Below are positions 1 through 7,275 of a stretch of 12,365 bases of DNA, piece by piece (position 1 is the first letter of the stretch; every line of letters starts with the position of its first letter). The DNA is taken from contig FR899094.1 of the NCBI GenBank assembly GCA_000437255.1, positions 9,070 to 21,434 of the forward strand, read 5' to 3'. Source of the stretch: Ruminococcus sp. CAG:403 (lineage in GTDB: Bacteria > Bacillota > Clostridia > Oscillospirales > Ruminococcaceae). A program made the translations under genes and the position numbers. A model generated the notes under the pieces. That model was not told the DNA's origin and did not search any database. It was given only the letters and a program-made list of their open reading frames with translations.

Positions 1-274
1 TCAGCAGCGCCGTGCGGTCGGGGTCATACTCGCCGCTCTTCAGGGCTTCCATAAACTGTCCGATGACCAGCAGTGCCGGATAACAAGTGTCATTGTGGAC
101 GTTTTTCAAACCTTCCTCTACCACGGTACGGGAAGAGGATTCCAGCAGCTTCATATGGTACCCATACTGCCCAAAGATGCTAATGAGCAGCTGAAAGTGA
201 ATGGGCAGCATATTGGGCACCAGAATGGTATGGGTTTTGCGCATTTCCGGTGTAAATTGTGTATAAGACATCAT
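1..274 (-). CDS. C-terminal partner of acyl-CoA dehydratase activase-like protein (partial, 5' end only)
   Basis: The first 91 codons are in the window and the gene continues past base 1. The protein begins MMSYTQFTPEMRK and contains the segment NDTCYPALLVIGQ (about residues 61-73). That matches the final third of the roughly 1,400-residue fused activase/2-hydroxyacyl-CoA dehydratase-related proteins of Firmicutes, where a conserved cysteine in an ND-x-CYP context is thought to be an Fe-S ligand. Two ATG codons are adjacent (274 and 271). A strong AGGAGG (287-292) overlaps the TAG stop of the upstream gene and favours 274. The 16-base gap and this overlap suggest translational coupling with the 985-residue ATPase gene. 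The reading frame differs from the upstream gene, so this is not a simple in-frame stop. Family placement is fairly secure; the substrate is unknown. Confidence 0.85.
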   Translation of the reverse strand, partial: MMSYTQFTPEMRKTHTILVPNMLPIHFQLLISIFGQYGYHMKLLESSSRTVVEEGLKNVHNDTCYPALLVIGQFMEALKSGEYDPDRTALL

Positions 275-290
275 ATGGAACCGAATCCTC

Positions 291-3248
291 CTATTCCATG
301 GCTGCCGCTAAGCTGCGCAGACGGATTTTTGCTGCTCCCAGGTTGCTGATTTCATCAATCTTCAGCTGGGTATACAGCTTCCCGTCCTGCTCCAGAATAC
401 GGCGCACTTCGTCGGTGGTAATCGCATCAATGCCGCAGCCAAAGGATACCAGCTGAATCAGCTGCATATCCGGCTGCGTGGTAACATACTGTGCAGCACG
501 GTACATTCTGGAATGGTACGTCCATTGGTTCAGCGCCTGTAGATCAGGGGTGTGTCCCAATCCTGCAACACTGTCCTCTGTGATGACCGCCATTCCCAGG
601 CTTTCAATGAGCTTATGAATGCCGTGGTTGATTTCCGGGTCAATGTGATACGGTCTGCCTGCCAGTACGATAATCTTTCGGTTTTCTTCCCGTGCAGCTG
701 CAATGATTTCCTGTCCCTTTTGTGCAATGGCGGCACGGTGTTCCTCCAGGGCAGCATAGCCATGCCGCAGGGCAGCTTGGATGGCTTTTTTGGAAACATA
801 TGCACCGAAGTACTGATACAGAACGGAAACCACATGTTTTTCCCGGTTTAGATCTAAGAATGGGAACAGGAAGTTCTGATGGTTCAGTCCTTCGTGGTTG
901 GCAAGCAGCAGTTCCGGATAGTAGGCAACGACCGGACAGTTGAAGTGATTGTCAGAGTCGCCCTCGTCCAGATTGTAGCTCATACAGGGATAGAAGATGA
1001 AATCCACCTTCTGATCCAGCAGACTCTGAATGTGTCCGTGCATCAGCTTTGCCGGGTAGCAAACCGTATCCGATGGAATGGTGCTCTGTCCCTTGTAGTA
1101 GGTTTCCCGGGTGCTTTCCTCTGAGAACTTGACCCGGAAGCCCAGATCCGTAAACAAGGTGTGCCAGAGCGGCATCTGATCGTAAAAGTTCAGTCCAAGC
1201 GGCAGACCAACGGTTGCAATCGGCTTTTCCGGAACGGTCTGCTCCAGCTGTAGGATCTGCTGATACTTCCAGTCGAACAGGTTTTCTGCCTTGCTCTTCA
1301 TCTTGATGCCGGCACCTTTTTCGCAGCGGTTTCCGGAAATAAACCGGCCGCCGCCGGAAAAGCGGATGATATTCAGGTTGCAGTGTGCCGTACAGCCCTT
1401 ACAGGTTGCGGCGGAAGACTGATAGGAGAAATGCTCCAGCTGTTCAGCGTCAATCAGTGTGGTGCTGCCGGAGGATTTCTCCATGGCGTAGATGGCAGCA
1501 CCAAATGCTCCCATCAGACCGGAAATAGCAGGACGGACAACGTCCCGTCCCATTTCCCGTTCAAAGCACCGTAAAACGGCATCGTTCAGGAACGTTCCGC
1601 CTTGTACGACAATGTGTTCGCCCAAGTCTTCCGGGGAACGGGCACGAATGACCTTATAAACGGCATTCTTGACAATGGAGCCGGATAATCCGGCAGAAAT
1701 ATCCTCTACAGTTGCGCCGTCTTTCTGCGCCTGCTTGACGCTGCTGTTCATGAAGACGGTACACCGGGAACCGAGGTCAACCGGGTGCTTGGCGAACAGA
1801 CCCAGCTTGGCAAAGTCCGCAATGTCATAGCCCAGTGCCATGGCAAAGGTCTGGATGAAGGAGCCGCATCCAGAGGAACAGGCTTCATTGAGCATGATGC
1901 TGTCGATGCTGCCGTTCTTGATCTTGAAGCACTTGATATCCTGTCCGCCAATGTCAATGATGAAATCTACATCCGGGCAGAAGTGTGCAGCTGCCTTAAA
2001 GTGTGCCACGGTTTCGACAATGCCAAAGTCAATGCCAAGTCCTGCTTTGAGCAGTTCCTCTCCGTAGCCGGTTACGGCACTGCCGCAGATGGTGAGCCCA
2101 GGATGTTTCTGGGCATAGACCTCTTTCAGGGCACGAATTACGCAGTCCAGCGGCTGCCCTTTGTTGGAGGTATAGAACTCGTACAGCAGCGTATGGTCTT
2201 CCGCCAGCAGCACCATTTTGGTGGTGGTAGAACCGGCATCAATACCCAGGTACGCCTTGCCTTGATACGTACGGAAATCACCATGCTGCACATCGTTGGC
2301 AGCATGCCGTTCCCGGAACTGTTCGTATTCTTCCGGTGTATCAAACAGCGGCTCGTCCGAAATGATGCTGCTGGCAGCATGTGCCGCTTGCAGCATTTCC
2401 ATCAGCTGCGGAATGGAGAACGTCTCTCGCTGCTGCCGGGCACTGCATGCGCAGCCGTATGCCACAAAGGTTCTGCCGTCTTCCGGGAAGATGGCATGTT
2501 CTGCATCCAGGTGCAGGGTTTTGGTGAAGGCATTGCGCAGCCCTTGTAGGAAGGAAAGCGGGCCGCCCAGGAATAGAACCGTTCCGGTAATTTTTCTGCC
2601 CTGTGCCAGACCGGATACCGTCTGATCGACAACTGCCTGGAAGATGCTGGCAGCAATGTCTTCCCGGCGTGCACCCTGGTTCAGAAGCGGCTGAATGTCG
2701 GATTTTGCAAATACGCCGCACCGGGAAGCAATGGGATAGATCTTCTCGGCAGACAGCGCCATTTGATCCAGCTGATCGGCGGTCATATCCAGCAGGGTTG
2801 CCATCTGGTCGATAAATGCACCGGTTCCGCCGGCGCAGGAGCCGTTCATTCGCTGCTCTACCCCGCTGGTCAGGAAGATGATTTTTGCATCTTCACCGCC
2901 CAGCTCGATGACAGCATCTGCATCGGGATAGCGCTTCTTAACGGCGAGAAACGCTGCATGGACTTCCTGTACAAAGGGCAGCTTTGCAGCAGTTGCCAGT
3001 CCCAGTCCGGCAGACCCGGTGATACTTACGGTAAAAGAATCCTCCGGGAATGCATCACAGACTTCCTGCAACAGAGCAAGAACCGCTTCCTTTACCTTGG
3101 AAAAATGGCGCTGATACCGGGAAAATAAAACGGTATCTGCGTCATTCAGTACCACTGCCTTGACGGTGGTGGAGCCCACGTCAATTCCAAGTGCAAGGGT
3201 TGTTTTTTGTTCCGTTTGTTTGATGGGTTCTAATGCTTTTTGATTCAC
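291..3248 (-). CDS. Acyl-CoA dehydratase activase-like protein, two BadF/BcrA/HgdC ATPase modules plus DUF2229-like region
   Basis: The product has 985 residues. Start is GTG at 3248 with AAAGGAG nine bases upstream; an ATG at 3359 is in frame but has no ribosome site and adds 37 unlikely residues. ATPase module 1 spans about 17-270 (GIDVGSTT at 21-28; C138 in NGSCAGGTG and C177 in SRCGVF). Module 2 spans about 332-590 (GIDAGSTTTK at 335-344; C457 and C461 in NEACSSGCG, C496 in SRCTVF). In HgdC, cysteines at the first pair of sites bind the [4Fe-4S] cluster that drives ATP-dependent electron injection. A cysteine cluster (C616, C619, C623, C642) follows, then a DUF2229-like part (about 676-800) with CYPAK at 730-734, and a tail containing FGCGID (936-941). 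The family reduces Fe-S dehydratase or double-cubane partner proteins with ATP. No HgdA/HgdB-type dehydratase gene is visible nearby, so the partner is probably the downstream gene. Cytoplasmic, oxygen-sensitive by inference. Confidence 0.93.
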   Translation of the reverse strand: MNQKALEPIKQTEQKTTLALGIDVGSTTVKAVVLNDADTVLFSRYQRHFSKVKEAVLALLQEVCDAFPEDSFTVSITGSAGLGLATAAKLPFVQEVHAAFLAVKKRYPDADAVIELGGEDAKIIFLTSGVEQRMNGSCAGGTGAFIDQMATLLDMTADQLDQMALSAEKIYPIASRCGVFAKSDIQPLLNQGARREDIAASIFQAVVDQTVSGLAQGRKITGTVLFLGGPLSFLQGLRNAFTKTLHLDAEHAIFPEDGRTFVAYGCACSARQQRETFSIPQLMEMLQAAHAASSIISDEPLFDTPEEYEQFRERHAANDVQHGDFRTYQGKAYLGIDAGSTTTKMVLLAEDHTLLYEFYTSNKGQPLDCVIRALKEVYAQKHPGLTICGSAVTGYGEELLKAGLGIDFGIVETVAHFKAAAHFCPDVDFIIDIGGQDIKCFKIKNGSIDSIMLNEACSSGCGSFIQTFAMALGYDIADFAKLGLFAKHPVDLGSRCTVFMNSSVKQAQKDGATVEDISAGLSGSIVKNAVYKVIRARSPEDLGEHIVVQGGTFLNDAVLRCFEREMGRDVVRPAISGLMGAFGAAIYAMEKSSGSTTLIDAEQLEHFSYQSSAATCKGCTAHCNLNIIRFSGGGRFISGNRCEKGAGIKMKSKAENLFDWKYQQILQLEQTVPEKPIATVGLPLGLNFYDQMPLWHTLFTDLGFRVKFSEESTRETYYKGQSTIPSDTVCYPAKLMHGHIQSLLDQKVDFIFYPCMSYNLDEGDSDNHFNCPVVAYYPELLLANHEGLNHQNFLFPFLDLNREKHVVSVLYQYFGAYVSKKAIQAALRHGYAALEEHRAAIAQKGQEIIAAAREENRKIIVLAGRPYHIDPEINHGIHKLIESLGMAVITEDSVAGLGHTPDLQALNQWTYHSRMYRAAQYVTTQPDMQLIQLVSFGCGIDAITTDEVRRILEQDGKLYTQLKIDEISNLGAAKIRLRSLAAAME

Positions 3249-3275
3249 AAACGATTGCTCCTTTCTGCAATTTGC

Positions 3276-3301
3276 ATGCGTCCTGCGGCAACAGGGCGCA
3301 T
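3276..3301 (-). promoter_or_regulatory. Hairpin in the 5' leader of the activase gene
   Basis: In the minus-strand RNA, AUGCGCCCUG and CAGGACGCAU pair over ten positions with one C-A mismatch around a six-base loop. It lies between the predicted promoter and the ribosome site of the 985-residue ATPase gene, ending about 12 bases before AAAGGAG. It could affect mRNA stability or translation; it resembles no riboswitch I know. Confidence 0.35.
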
Positions 3302-3320
3302 ACGCTGCATGGTGTCTTTC

Positions 3321-3349
3321 ATGATACCAGATTTCCGGATGAAATGGAA
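3321..3349 (-). promoter_or_regulatory. Probable extended -10 promoter of the activase gene
   Basis: On the minus strand, -10 TATCAT (3321-3326) is preceded by TG one base away, an extended -10 element. A weak -35, TTCCAT (3344-3349), sits 17 bases upstream. It predicts a leader of about 65 bases for the activase gene and lies after the terminator-like structure of the LRR-dockerin gene. Confidence 0.5.
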
Positions 3350-3374
3350 GAAAAGACACAGAAAATTCAATGAT

Positions 3375-3420
3375 AAAAATGCTGTCAGAAATTTTTCCAG
3401 CTTACAGGAGGGCATTTTTT
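3375..3420 (-). terminator. Possible terminator straddling the stop of the LRR-dockerin gene
   Basis: On the minus strand AAAAATGC (3412-3419) can pair with GCATTTTT (3375-3382), the latter being the U-rich exit tract. Smaller internal pairs (CTGT/ACAG) add some stability. The 5' arm lies in the last codons of the LRR-dockerin gene. The GC core is short, so termination is plausible but not sure. Confidence 0.35.
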
Positions 3421-4877
3421 AAGATTGCCAGATCAAACCCACTGACACTGCCGTCTTGGTCGACATCTGCCAGAAAATACTGTGCAGCGGTCAGTGTGCT
3501 TCTTCCCAGCAAATAATCTTGCAGCAAACCCAAATCCTCCGTATCCAGGGAGCCGTTTCGGTTCAGATCGCCGTACTGCGCATCCTGCCGGGAAAGGACA
3601 TCGTAGCCCTTTTCCTTGGCATATCGTGCAGCGGCGGAGGAAGCGGTGTCGGTAATAATCAGAATCTCCTGATCGGAAGGGAGGAGATTGCCGGATTCGT
3701 CATAGAGATAGCCCAATGCGGTTTCATCGATCTTGGTAACAGAGTCCGGAATATAGACCATGGAGAGATTCGGGCAGCCGGCAAATACCTGAGCTTCCAG
3801 TTCTGTTGCAGTGCTCGGCAAAATGGCATATTCCAACGAGGTGCACTTGCTGAGCATCCACTGTGGAACGGTTGTGACGCCTTCTGGAATCACGATATAT
3901 TCCAGTGAGGTGCATTCCGAAAACATGCTCATTTGAAAAACATTATAATTGGACTGATCCGGGAGAATCACTTCCTTTAATTTGCTGCACCCCTGGAAAG
4001 CAGAGCGGTAAATGGATTTTACAGTGCTCGGAATGGTGATGGATTCTAGGGATTCGCAGCCTGCTAAGCTGTCAATGCTCTTGACGCCTTCCGGAATGAC
4101 CAGCTGTTTGAGCGACTTGCAGTTGACAAATGCACTGGACAGCTCTGTCATCTTTGGAGAAAGCGTAACGGCTTTCAGCTTGACACAGTCGGAAAAGGCG
4201 TCGTCTTCGATCGTGGGCACCTGCTCTAAGTTGATTTGTTCCAGCAGCGTACAACCTGCAAATGCTCCAATATTGATCATGTACACAGAGCTGGGCAGCT
4301 GCACTTGCTTCAGCTTCGTATTTTTAAAGCACAGTCTGCCAATGTTGGTGACACCGTCCGGAATCTCAATGGCTTCCAGTGATGTGCTCAAAAACGTGTT
4401 ATCCTCCAGGAAAGTCAGCTGCTTGGAAAGCGTTGCTTCTTTTAGGTTGGTGCAGTTTTGCAAAATTCCGGTTCCAGTGCTGGTGACACTGTCCGGCATG
4501 GTGAAGCTTTGCAGGTTGATGCAGCCTGCAAAGGCCTGGTCATCAATGGTGAGCAGGCTGTTTGGCAGGCTGATGGTTTGCAGAGTTTCATTGTCCGCAA
4601 AACAGTACCGACCCAATGCGGTAACCGGCTTTCCATCCAGTTCTGCCGGAACTGAAACGGATGCGGCAGAGCCGTTATACTTGGTGATGGTGATGGTGTC
4701 ATTCTGTACCGAATAGGAAAACTCACCGGCAGTTTGTTCTTCTGCCTGTGCGGTATAGGGACTGCAAAACGGCAGCTGAACCGTGTTGGCAGCATAGCAA
4801 ACGGTTCCCCCGATTCCGATTGCAGCAGCGAGCAGGAGGGAGAGCAGACGATTTTTATAGGTGCGGTTTTGTTTCAT
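3402..4877 (-). CDS. Secreted BspA-type leucine-rich-repeat protein with C-terminal type I dockerin
   Basis: The product has 491 residues. Start is ATG 4877 with AAAGGA eight bases upstream; an in-frame ATG at 4913 lacks a ribosome site. Residues 1-29 are a signal peptide (KNR, then a hydrophobic run, probable cleavage near CYA at 27-29). From about 75 to 425 there are LRR_5 (BspA/TpLRR) repeats of about 22 residues with the recurring pattern L-x-x-I-x-IP-x-x-V-x-x-I-x-x-x-AF-x-x-C. Residues 434-491 form a dockerin with two calcium loops: D437, N439, N441, D445, D448 and D471, D473, D475, S479, D482, all standard ligands. The family binds surfaces or other proteins; the dockerin would attach it to a cohesin scaffold outside the cell. 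It follows alr after 53 bases with no clear promoter between, so it may be co-transcribed. The LRR ligand is unknown. Confidence 0.93.
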   Translation of the reverse strand: MKQNRTYKNRLLSLLLAAAIGIGGTVCYAANTVQLPFCSPYTAQAEEQTAGEFSYSVQNDTITITKYNGSAASVSVPAELDGKPVTALGRYCFADNETLQTISLPNSLLTIDDQAFAGCINLQSFTMPDSVTSTGTGILQNCTNLKEATLSKQLTFLEDNTFLSTSLEAIEIPDGVTNIGRLCFKNTKLKQVQLPSSVYMINIGAFAGCTLLEQINLEQVPTIEDDAFSDCVKLKAVTLSPKMTELSSAFVNCKSLKQLVIPEGVKSIDSLAGCESLESITIPSTVKSIYRSAFQGCSKLKEVILPDQSNYNVFQMSMFSECTSLEYIVIPEGVTTVPQWMLSKCTSLEYAILPSTATELEAQVFAGCPNLSMVYIPDSVTKIDETALGYLYDESGNLLPSDQEILIITDTASSAAARYAKEKGYDVLSRQDAQYGDLNRNGSLDTEDLGLLQDYLLGRSTLTAAQYFLADVDQDGSVSGFDLAILKNALL

Positions 4878-4930
4878 AGATAGATTCCTTTCCCGTTTTT
4901 TGAACAGATTCATTTGAGACAGATAGATGC

Positions 4931-6076
4931 TTAGATGACCGGCGGTTCACCGCTGATTCTCGGCACACGCTTGGAGATACCGCATACAATTTCATAGCCA
5001 ATGGTTCCATATAGGGAAGCCAGCCAGTCTGCTGAAATGGAAGCATCTCCGTCTTTACCAAACATGGTTACAACGTCACCCGGCTGCACATTCGGCACAT
5101 CTGTCACATCCAGCATCAGCTGATCCATGCAGACCCGTCCCACAATGGGGCAGGCAACGCCATGCACCAATGCGCTGGCACGATTGGAGAGCAGCCGGGC
5201 ATATCCATCCGCATAGCCGATGGTAACGGTTGCAATGGTGCGTGGTTGGTCTGCACAGTAGGTTCTGCCATAGCTGATACAGGCACCCGGCTGAATGGTC
5301 TTGACATGGGAAATGACACTGCGCAGGGACATAACCGGTTCCAGCGGAATCGGAACCGGTACCGGATAGTTCGGTGCCAGACCGTACAGAATGATGCCAA
5401 CTCGAGCCAGTGTGCTGCGTGGATTCGGACGGCAGACACTGGCAGCGCTGTTCATAAAGTGCAGCTGCTGCAAGGGGTGTCCCTGTGCAGCCAATCCGTC
5501 GTAGACATCCAGAATCAGTTGTTCCTGTGCATTGGTATAGGCAACGTCGTCTGCTTCCGGTGAATCGGCTACTGCAAAGTGTGTATAGATGCCCTCAATA
5601 GACAGCTGATCCAGATCAAACAGCGGCAGCAGTTCCTGTACGCAGTCTGCGGCATCTTTTCCCCGGAAGCCAATGCGTCCCATGCCGGTGTCCAGTTTGA
5701 TGTGACACCGAACGATGCCGTCCGCATGCTGTTGCAGCTGCTGTGCATAGTCCATGGACAGCACACCTTGGATGATATTTTGCTTGGTGAGCTGCGGTGC
5801 ATATTCCGGCGGTGTATAGCCCAGGATGAAAATTTCTGCTTTGGGGCAGTACTCCCGTACAGCAAGTCCTTCTTCCAGGTTGGAAACGGCAAACCAATGC
5901 ACGCCCAGTTCCCAGAGTTTCCGGCAAATGGCAGCATCGCCGTGTCCATAGGCATTCGCCTTGACCACTGCCATCATTTCTGTTTTTGGCGGAAGCTTTT
6001 CCTGTACAGCACGTACATTGTGTTCCAGTGCACTCAGGTCAATTTCTGCCCAAGCACGGTGCAGTAATGTCTTCAT
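4931..6076 (-). CDS. alr: Alanine racemase
   Basis: A 381-residue PLP enzyme, the usual size, converting L-alanine to D-alanine for peptidoglycan in the cytoplasm. The PLP lysine is K39 in VVKANAYGHG (residues 37-46). The TIM-barrel motif DTGMGRIGFR is at 129-138. The catalytic tyrosine on the other face is Y269 in ISYGRTY. GYADGYARLLSN (287-298), GRVCMDQLMLDVT (313-325) and the C-terminal RVPR (370-373) are all typical. Start is ATG 6076 with AAGGA eight bases upstream; an upstream in-frame ATG at 6211 runs through the divergent intergenic region and is unlikely. It is divergent from the YpsA-like gene, and the LRR-dockerin gene follows closely. I could not find a convincing minus-strand promoter in the 124-base divergent gap. 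Confidence 0.97.
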   Translation of the reverse strand: MKTLLHRAWAEIDLSALEHNVRAVQEKLPPKTEMMAVVKANAYGHGDAAICRKLWELGVHWFAVSNLEEGLAVREYCPKAEIFILGYTPPEYAPQLTKQNIIQGVLSMDYAQQLQQHADGIVRCHIKLDTGMGRIGFRGKDAADCVQELLPLFDLDQLSIEGIYTHFAVADSPEADDVAYTNAQEQLILDVYDGLAAQGHPLQQLHFMNSAASVCRPNPRSTLARVGIILYGLAPNYPVPVPIPLEPVMSLRSVISHVKTIQPGACISYGRTYCADQPRTIATVTIGYADGYARLLSNRASALVHGVACPIVGRVCMDQLMLDVTDVPNVQPGDVVTMFGKDGDASISADWLASLYGTIGYEIVCGISKRVPRISGEPPVI

Positions 6077-6138
6077 ATCAAAAATCCTTCTCTCTTGATG
6101 ATGTGGAATGAAATCCGTGCAATTTTGTCCGAAACGGC

Positions 6139-6167
6139 TTGCAAAACAGTTGTACTTGTGGTACGAT
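6139..6167 (+). promoter_or_regulatory. Probable promoter of the YpsA-like gene
   Basis: TTGCAA (6139-6144) and TACGAT (6162-6167) are separated by 17 bases, with TG one base before the -10 (extended -10). It sits 33 bases before the ATG of the YpsA-like gene. TTGCAA is its own reverse complement, but no good minus-strand -10 follows it toward alr. Confidence 0.6.
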
Positions 6168-6200
6168 ATAGAAGATAGAAGCAGAAAGGAGCCTCTTTCT

Positions 6201-6911
6201 ATGAATCCCAATTTATCGGAGCCTTTCTTACTGGAAGAAACCCATCACAATATGCAGTTCCTGGAGCATCCGCAGGAAACCGTCTGCTTTTCCGGGCACC
6301 GCACAAAGTCGCTGCCGACTGAGTCGATTCACGGGGTGCATCCATTCGTTTTAATCCAGATTCTGCTGTTTTTTCTCATTGAGGAAGCCCTGGACGATGG
6401 GTACCGCTACTTCATCAACGGCGGAGCAGAGGGTGTGGATTTGTGGGCTGCTACCTATATTATGCATAAGATGCAGGCAGGAAGAACCGATTTGCATCTC
6501 ATTTCTGCCCTTCCGGCACCTCGGCACATTCAGCTCTACCACGGCGAAACACGGTTCCGCCTGTACCGCATTTTGGAACAATCCGAAGCGGTAATCTATG
6601 TATCCCGACAGCGAAAACGAAACTATAATCTCATTCGAAATGCCTATATGACCGATCATGCCACACGGCTTCTTGCGGTTGTCAAAAACGACAAAAGCGG
6701 GACGGGAAATACCATTCGGCAGGCACAGGAAAAACAGCTGGCGCTGCGCATTCTGGATCTTTCCGAAGCGGAAGACCTGTTTGGGCAGGTGCTGGAAGCG
6801 TATCCGGATCTCGCAACGCTGACCAATATGGCGCAGTGCAGCCGATACTACGAAACGCACTTTCGGACAACTGGAATCAGTAGGGAACCTTTTTATAAAG
6901 TTGCCTACTGA
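6201..6911 (+). CDS. YpsA/DUF1273-type SLOG superfamily protein
   Basis: A 236-residue soluble protein. Start is ATG 6201 with AAAGGAG nine bases upstream. Family signatures: CFSGHR (29-34), GGAEGVDLWAA (74-84), YNLIRNAYMTDHA (142-154) and SGTGNTIRQAQ (167-177). They form the Rossmann-like nucleotide-binding pocket of the SLOG fold, the fold shared with DprA and LOG-type enzymes. In Bacillus, YpsA has been tied to cell division and stress responses; the ligand is not settled. The C-terminal stretch (about 185-236, with AQCSRYYETH) extends beyond the core fold and has no domain I recognise. The gene stands alone, divergent from alr. A long hairpin spans its last codons and stop. Confidence 0.88.
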   Translation: MNPNLSEPFLLEETHHNMQFLEHPQETVCFSGHRTKSLPTESIHGVHPFVLIQILLFFLIEEALDDGYRYFINGGAEGVDLWAATYIMHKMQAGRTDLHLISALPAPRHIQLYHGETRFRLYRILEQSEAVIYVSRQRKRNYNLIRNAYMTDHATRLLAVVKNDKSGTGNTIRQAQEKQLALRILDLSEAEDLFGQVLEAYPDLATLTNMAQCSRYYETHFRTTGISREPFYKVAY

Positions 6912-6914
6912 TTC
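6874..6914. other. Long hairpin over the stop codon of the YpsA-like gene
   Basis: An 11-bp perfect inverted repeat (6874-6884 with 6904-6914), then a G-G mismatch, AAC/GTT, a bulged C, TTT/AAA and a four-base loop. The TGA stop (6909-6911) is in the 3' arm. No U-run follows on either strand, so it is not a standard terminator. It may protect the mRNA 3' end or support a non-canonical termination event. Confidence 0.5.
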
Positions 6915-7189
6915 ACAATTATCATAGCACAAAAGGACAAAAAAATCAAGCCAAAAAGCAAAAACTGTCCACGGCAAGAAAACGAAAATACAGAATGTTT
7001 GGATGCGGCAAGTGCTCAAACAGGCTGCCAATCTGAACGGTTTGCCATGCATTCAGGCAGCCGGAAAGCGCTTTGCAGAAGGCTGCTTTTCCGTATTTGA
7101 TAGCAGCATATTTGGAATTTTTCTGCATCCAAAAGCATTTGAATTTGTGTTTTGCTGCTGCTCCCGAAAGGGAGCAAATCAGCATCAAT
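6915..7189. other. Gene-poor intergenic stretch with tandem inverted repeats
   Basis: This part of the 364-base gap before tatD has no supported gene. Weak open frames exist on both strands (7003-7272 plus, 6946-7188 minus), but neither has a good ribosome site or a recognisable product. It holds GGCTGCC/GGCAGCC (7023-7029 with 7056-7062), GGAAAGC/GCTTTTCC (7063-7069 with 7085-7092) and a perfect GCTCCC-GAAA-GGGAGC tetraloop hairpin (7160-7175). This could be a leader RNA, a small RNA or chance. Confidence 0.3.
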
Positions 7190-7206
7190 TTGTTTTGTTA
7201 AAACAA
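7190..7206. repeat. Perfect palindrome at the tatD -35
   Basis: TTGTTTT and AAAACAA form a 7-bp inverted repeat around GTT. It covers the predicted -35 (7195-7200), the place where a dimeric repressor would block the promoter. AT-rich, so chance is possible. Confidence 0.35.
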
Positions 7207-7224
7207 TATAAAACAAACTATGAT
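7195..7224 (+). promoter_or_regulatory. Probable promoter of tatD
   Basis: TTGTTA (7195-7200) and TATGAT (7219-7224) with an 18-base spacer. The transcript would have a leader of about 45 bases ending in AAAAGGAG before the ATG at 7276. Confidence 0.5.
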
Positions 7225-7275
7225 TTGATTGCATCATTCAATGATATAAAATTTACGAAAAAAGGAGCTTGAATC

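Noticed and set aside
271..310. Sequencing frameshift or pseudogene as the cause of the activase split
   Set aside because: The second gene's frame is closed by a stop at 308-310, and a well-placed AGGAGG overlaps the first stop, which fits two real genes better than a chance break.
1785..2549. Long open frame (254 codons) on the plus strand inside the activase gene
   Set aside because: It is antisense to well-conserved ATPase motifs, has no ribosome site or recognisable product, and reflects codon bias of the real gene.
4012..4716. Open frame of 234 codons on the plus strand
   Set aside because: It lies opposite the LRR repeats; its repetitive Ser/Leu content mirrors the repeat codons on the coding strand.
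6351..7052. Open frame of 233 codons on the minus strand
   Set aside because: It is antisense to the YpsA-like gene, which carries all family motifs. The frame has no ribosome site and a low-complexity aromatic/cysteine-rich product.
6946..7188. Small minus-strand open frame of 80 codons in the same gap
   Set aside because: No family match that I know and no clear ribosome site; kept only as part of the unexplained stretch.
7225..7250. Alternative tatD promoter TTGATT with TATAAA
   Set aside because: The spacer is only 14 bases, too short for sigma-A; the 18-base pair at 7195-7224 fits better.
7003..7272. Small plus-strand open frame of 89 codons before tatD
   Set aside because: No ribosome site, Phe/Cys-rich product without a known family, and it crosses the predicted tatD promoter.
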